A stretch of DNA of 10,229 bases from Candidatus Poribacteria bacterium (lineage in GTDB: Bacteria; Poribacteria; WGA-4E; WGA-3G): the NCBI GenBank assembly GCA_009845505.1, contig VXZL01000175.1, positions 1-10,229 on the forward strand. The letters are read 5' to 3'. The position numbers and the translations under genes were made by a program. A model generated the notes under the pieces. The model worked only from the letters and a program-made list of their open reading frames with translations. It did no database searches and was not told the origin of the DNA. Shown here piece by piece: positions 7,787 to 10,229 of this stretch. Position 1 is the first letter of the stretch, and the number at the start of each line of letters is the position of its first letter.

Positions 7787-7814
7787 CGGTGAATGCCATA
7801 AGGCATTCATACCG
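7787..7814. repeat. Palindromic hairpin upstream of the flippase gene
   Basis: CGGT-GAATGCC (7787-7797), a 4-base ATAA loop, and GGCATTC-(AT)-ACCG (7802-7814) form an 11-bp stem with a 2-base bulge. It has the size and shape of REP-like elements. It is followed by TTGATTACACC and then a short T-run (7828-7832), about 14 bases away, too far for a typical terminator. Confidence 0.5.
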
Positions 7815-7848
7815 TTGATTACACCTCTTTTTCTAAAGCCGAAGCCAT

Positions 7849-7876
7849 TGACCGCTGACTGCTGATCGCTGACCGC
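7849..7876. repeat. Heptanucleotide tandem repeat TGAYYGC x4
   Basis: Four consecutive 7-base units read TGACCGC, TGACTGC, TGATCGC and TGACCGC. The array ends one base before the ATG at 7878, so it occupies the position where a ribosome binding site would be. The same family occurs in inverted orientation after the gene (9242-9265). Confidence 0.8.
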
Positions 7877-7877
7877 T

Positions 7878-9239
7878 ATGCTATCAAGAAATACGCAACA
7901 GCCACAAGAAGTTACCAACAGCCAACAGCCAACAGCCAACAGCCGTTACAAAACTCTTTGGGTGATGCTAATTACGTGTGCCGGCATGGGATTGAGCCTC
8001 CTCGTCCGTGTCCTATTGATTCCAAAGCGGTTCGGCTTCAGCGACACAGCAGACGCACTCATAACCGCATTGACGGTGGTGTTCGTTGTTGATACAATTG
8101 TCCGAGAAGGTGCTAAATTTAGCCTCGTTCCTCTTTTTGTTACGCGTGAAAAGGAGATGCCCCGCGCAGCATATCAACGTTTCACCAATAGTCTGCTGTT
8201 CGCTTTAATAAGTATCGGTTTTGGAATTTTTATCTTAATCGAACTGGTCGCGCCGTGGATAGCAGGCGGATTGTTAGCGCGATCAACTGTTGATGTCGAA
8301 AAAGGAACGACACTTTTACGGCTCTGTGCACCGATCCTTGTCTTCGGATGCGGTAGCACGGTGCTCGGTGCTTTCCTGAACAGCCAACAACGCTTTAAAA
8401 CGGTCGCACTCCGAAACGCATTACCCGCTGGCACTGCAGCGGTTGTATTTTTAGTTCTATGGAACACCGAGAACCTTGAAAACTGGATTGCGGTGGCGTA
8501 CACTGGTGGCTTTGCCGTATACTTTGGATGGTTGTGCATCGGAACCTATCGAACGGGACATCGGTACGCGCTGACAGGTATCTCTGTAGATACACTCCGC
8601 GCTTTGAAGAATACGGTCACGTTGCCAACACTCGGTTTCGCAACTCGGCAAGTTACAAACCGTCTGTTGGTCGAGATATACCTCGTCTCGCAACTCGGCG
8701 GTGGTGCGATTACACTCTATAAATCCGCTTTCCAGATTTTCTCGGCTTTACAGACCCTTATCGGTATTAGTATTGCAACAACAGGTCTGCCCGATATGGC
8801 AACAGACGACGCCGTAAATGATAAAAAGAAGTTAGGGCGCACGCTTAACCGAAATGTACGCACCGCCATAATTATTGGACTCCCAGCAATGCTAATCTTG
8901 CTGATATTTCACGAAAAAATCAGTTGGATTTTGTATGGGAGAGGCGCGACCGATCACGCCTCTATTGAATTAATTGGGCAACTTCTCTTTTGGCTCAGCA
9001 TAGGATTGATATTTTCGTGTCTGATACCCGTTCTGAATGCTGGACTCTACGCACAAAAGGCTTACAAGCACATCTTCGCAAATATGGTAATGATGGCGTT
9101 TCTTAATTTCATCGCGGCGTATGGATTGATTGAAATGAGGGGACTCACAGGGGTCGCGCTCGCTGTATCAATTACGGCACTCCTCGCCGTCGGAAATTTG
9201 ACGCGCCTCCTCCGAAAGACAAAGGTCTCTTGGTTTTAG
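7878..9239 (+). CDS. MurJ/MVF-like (MOP superfamily) lipid-linked glycan flippase
   Basis: Probably flips an undecaprenyl-linked glycan, or a related lipid-linked intermediate, across the inner membrane. The protein is polytopic, with many hydrophobic stretches to the C-terminus. The start of the family fold is visible as LSLLVRVLLIPKRFGFSDTADA, then VREGAKFSLVPLF, matching the MurJ pattern of TM1, a conserved D-A, and the E-G-A-x-x-x-x-x-P segment. At 453 residues it is somewhat shorter than housekeeping MurJ (about 510), so a polysaccharide-specific paralogue is likely. The start is uncertain. The ATG at 7878 has no Shine-Dalgarno and abuts a heptad array, and residues 14-22 are encoded by a second heptad array. 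GTG at 7962 or ATG at 7965 (residues 29 and 30) would remove that Q/N-rich extension but leave almost nothing before TM1. The gene lies between a sugar epimerase and a sulfotransferase. Confidence 0.82.
   Translation: MLSRNTQQPQEVTNSQQPTANSRYKTLWVMLITCAGMGLSLLVRVLLIPKRFGFSDTADALITALTVVFVVDTIVREGAKFSLVPLFVTREKEMPRAAYQRFTNSLLFALISIGFGIFILIELVAPWIAGGLLARSTVDVEKGTTLLRLCAPILVFGCGSTVLGAFLNSQQRFKTVALRNALPAGTAAVVFLVLWNTENLENWIAVAYTGGFAVYFGWLCIGTYRTGHRYALTGISVDTLRALKNTVTLPTLGFATRQVTNRLLVEIYLVSQLGGGAITLYKSAFQIFSALQTLIGISIATTGLPDMATDDAVNDKKKLGRTLNRNVRTAIIIGLPAMLILLIFHEKISWILYGRGATDHASIELIGQLLFWLSIGLIFSCLIPVLNAGLYAQKAYKHIFANMVMMAFLNFIAAYGLIEMRGLTGVALAVSITALLAVGNLTRLLRKTKVSWF
7917..7944. repeat. Heptanucleotide tandem repeat AACAGCC x4 inside the flippase 5' region
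   Basis: Four perfect AACAGCC units occur in tandem, with a fifth isolated copy at 7897-7903. In the annotated frame they encode a low-complexity NSQQPTANS stretch. Seven is not a multiple of three, so gain or loss of one unit would shift the frame for the 7878 start, while starts at 7962/7965 would be unaffected. Confidence 0.85.
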
Positions 9240-9241
9240 AT

Positions 9242-9265
9242 AGCAGTCAGCAGTCAGCGATCAGC
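9242..9265. repeat. Heptanucleotide repeat AGCAGTC/AGCGATC, inverted relative to 7849-7876
   Basis: Units AGCAGTC, AGCAGTC and AGCGATC, then a partial AGC, begin two bases after the flippase stop. GTCAGCGATCAGC at 9253-9265 is the exact reverse complement of 7861-7873, giving a 13-bp inverted pair that brackets the flippase gene. Confidence 0.8.
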
Positions 9266-9268
9266 GCG

Positions 9269-9287
9269 TGGCAAGCACAACTTGCTA
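9269..9287. repeat. Hairpin between flippase and sulfotransferase
   Basis: TGGCAAG (9269-9275), a CACAA loop, and CTTGCTA (9281-9287) form a 7-bp stem with one G-U pair. No T-run follows. It could slow polymerase or be another dispersed palindrome; terminator function is not supported. Confidence 0.45.
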
Positions 9288-9349
9288 ACCACTGCAAACT
9301 AATCTTACTAATGGTTGACACCAATAAGAAAGAAAAAGAGATAAATGAG

Positions 9350-10229
9350 ATGGGAATGAAAAATGTTCGAGATTATCACTATCTTATTGTAGGCGGCACG
9401 ACGAAGGCGGCAACAACGTCGCTATTCACCTATCTCGCTGACCATCCTGCTACCTGCGCTGCCACTTATAAAGAGACCCGTTTTTTCCTCAGTACCGATT
9501 ATCCGCTCCCTTCAAAATACCGATACAAAGGAGACGTAGAAGCATACAATCGCCTCTTTCCTAACCCTAACGAAAAGCAGCTACGGGTTGAATCAACACC
9601 AGACTACCTGTATTGCGATAAGGCGCGTGAGCGAATCGCAGCGTCCCTACCGCACGTAAAGTTAGTCTTCAGCCTTCGGGAACCCATCTCAAGATTAATT
9701 TCGTGGTATCGGTTCGGGAAGCAAATTGGCAAACTGCCACAAACCCTAAGTTTCGACGCTTATGTTGATCTGCTCTTTGCCGCTGGGCAGCAGGAAGAAC
9801 AGTACTTGCAAACACTCCAACAAGGCTGCTATACTACCTATTTGGAACCCTATTTTAATTTATTCGGTCCGGCGCGCATCCACATCCTTTTTTATGAGGA
9901 ATTGGCGGCGCAACCGTTGAACGTTATGACCGATTTGTGCAGCTTTGCCGAGATAGATACGGATTTTTATAAAGATTACGCCTTTAAAGTAACAAACCGA
10001 TCCGAGAATATGAGAAACTCTGAACTGCATCGGAAATACCGAGACTTCCGATTCCGACTGCGACAGTGGACGCATAACAAACCGATCATCCATACACCGC
10101 TGCGGAGCATCCGAAAAACAATTGAACCTCTCTATCTCCGTCTAAACACGCAACCTGAAAAGAAAATTCAGATGTCAGAAGAGACGCAATGCCGTTTGAC
10201 CGCCTATTACAAATCTGATATTCATGCCC
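9350..10229 (+). CDS. PAPS-dependent sulfotransferase, 3' end beyond the window
   Basis: Probably transfers sulfate from PAPS to a carbohydrate or similar acceptor in the cytoplasm. The frame is open to the right edge, giving at least 293 codons. The 5'-phosphosulfate loop is visible at residues 14-25, VGGTTKAATTSL, with K19 and T22-T23-S24. The common glycine of the K-x-G-T-T form is alanine here. The 3'-phosphate site is LVFSLREPISRLISWY (105-120), with R110 and S118. These match the Sulfotransfer_1/heparan-sulfate-type families. The ATG at 9350 follows a purine-rich AAAGAGAT tract (weak Shine-Dalgarno). In-frame ATGs at 9311 and 9356 are alternatives; 9311 would add 13 mostly charged residues. 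The gene follows the flippase by 110 bases, consistent with sulfation of an exported glycan. The C-terminal end is not visible. Confidence 0.88.
   Translation, partial: MGMKNVRDYHYLIVGGTTKAATTSLFTYLADHPATCAATYKETRFFLSTDYPLPSKYRYKGDVEAYNRLFPNPNEKQLRVESTPDYLYCDKARERIAASLPHVKLVFSLREPISRLISWYRFGKQIGKLPQTLSFDAYVDLLFAAGQQEEQYLQTLQQGCYTTYLEPYFNLFGPARIHILFYEELAAQPLNVMTDLCSFAEIDTDFYKDYAFKVTNRSENMRNSELHRKYRDFRFRLRQWTHNKPIIHTPLRSIRKTIEPLYLRLNTQPEKKIQMSEETQCRLTAYYKSDIHA

Noticed and set aside
7849..7944. CRISPR-like array
   Set aside because: Units are 7 bases with no spacers and no cas genes nearby; this is simple tandem repetition.
8174..8539. 121-codon minus-strand frame opposite the flippase
   Set aside because: It lacks any motif and overlaps membrane segments of the MurJ-like protein.
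9269..9287. Rho-independent terminator after the flippase
   Set aside because: The hairpin is real but no T-run follows, so termination is not supported.

Overview
The window most resembles a fragment of a Candidatus Poribacteria-type genome or a close relative. This is an inference from protein style, not a database match. The evidence is two secreted proteins that end in the same dockerin-like plus FlgD/T9SS-like tail (NYPNPFNPETWIPY ... YWDGRNELGE ... KMLI), a sulfatase, a DUF5916 outer-membrane protein, sulfation genes, and intergenic spaces full of short heptad repeats and hairpins. Every supported gene is on the + strand.

Region 1 (1-3456) encodes two surface or secreted proteins. The first is a leucine-rich-repeat protein cut by the left edge. 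The second is an iduronate-2-sulfatase-like protein with a Tat-type leader, whose catalytic cysteine position is serine and whose usual active-site histidine is tyrosine. Both carry the same C-terminal module of about 200 residues: two Ca-binding dockerin-like loops, a short helical linker, and a sorting-like beta domain. The 106-base gap between them (1251-1356) shows a ribosome binding site but no convincing promoter or terminator.

Region 2 (3463-6337) continues from the sulfatase with gaps of only 6 and 10 bases. It holds a small DUF4956 membrane protein and a DUF5916 protein (CBM9-like N-terminus plus outer-membrane beta-barrel). These three genes probably form one operon concerned with the cell surface and glycans.

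Region 3 (6338-6674) is a 337-base gap. Near its 3' end, in front of a sugar epimerase, lies a folded segment with a three-way-junction shape and two mutually exclusive 7-9 bp stems. It is either a structured leader or a dispersed palindromic repeat.

Region 4 (6675-10229) holds a UDP-sugar epimerase-like SDR, a MurJ/MVF-like lipid-linked glycan flippase, and the start of a PAPS-dependent sulfotransferase. Together they suggest synthesis, membrane export and sulfation of a surface polysaccharide. The spacers contain hairpins and heptanucleotide repeats. One heptad array lies inside the predicted 5' end of the flippase gene, and an inverted 13-bp pair of another heptad family brackets that gene. 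The strongest leads are the S-type/His-less sulfatase, the portable tail module, the switch-like leader at 6518-6626, and the heptad repeats as a possible phase-variable start of the flippase.
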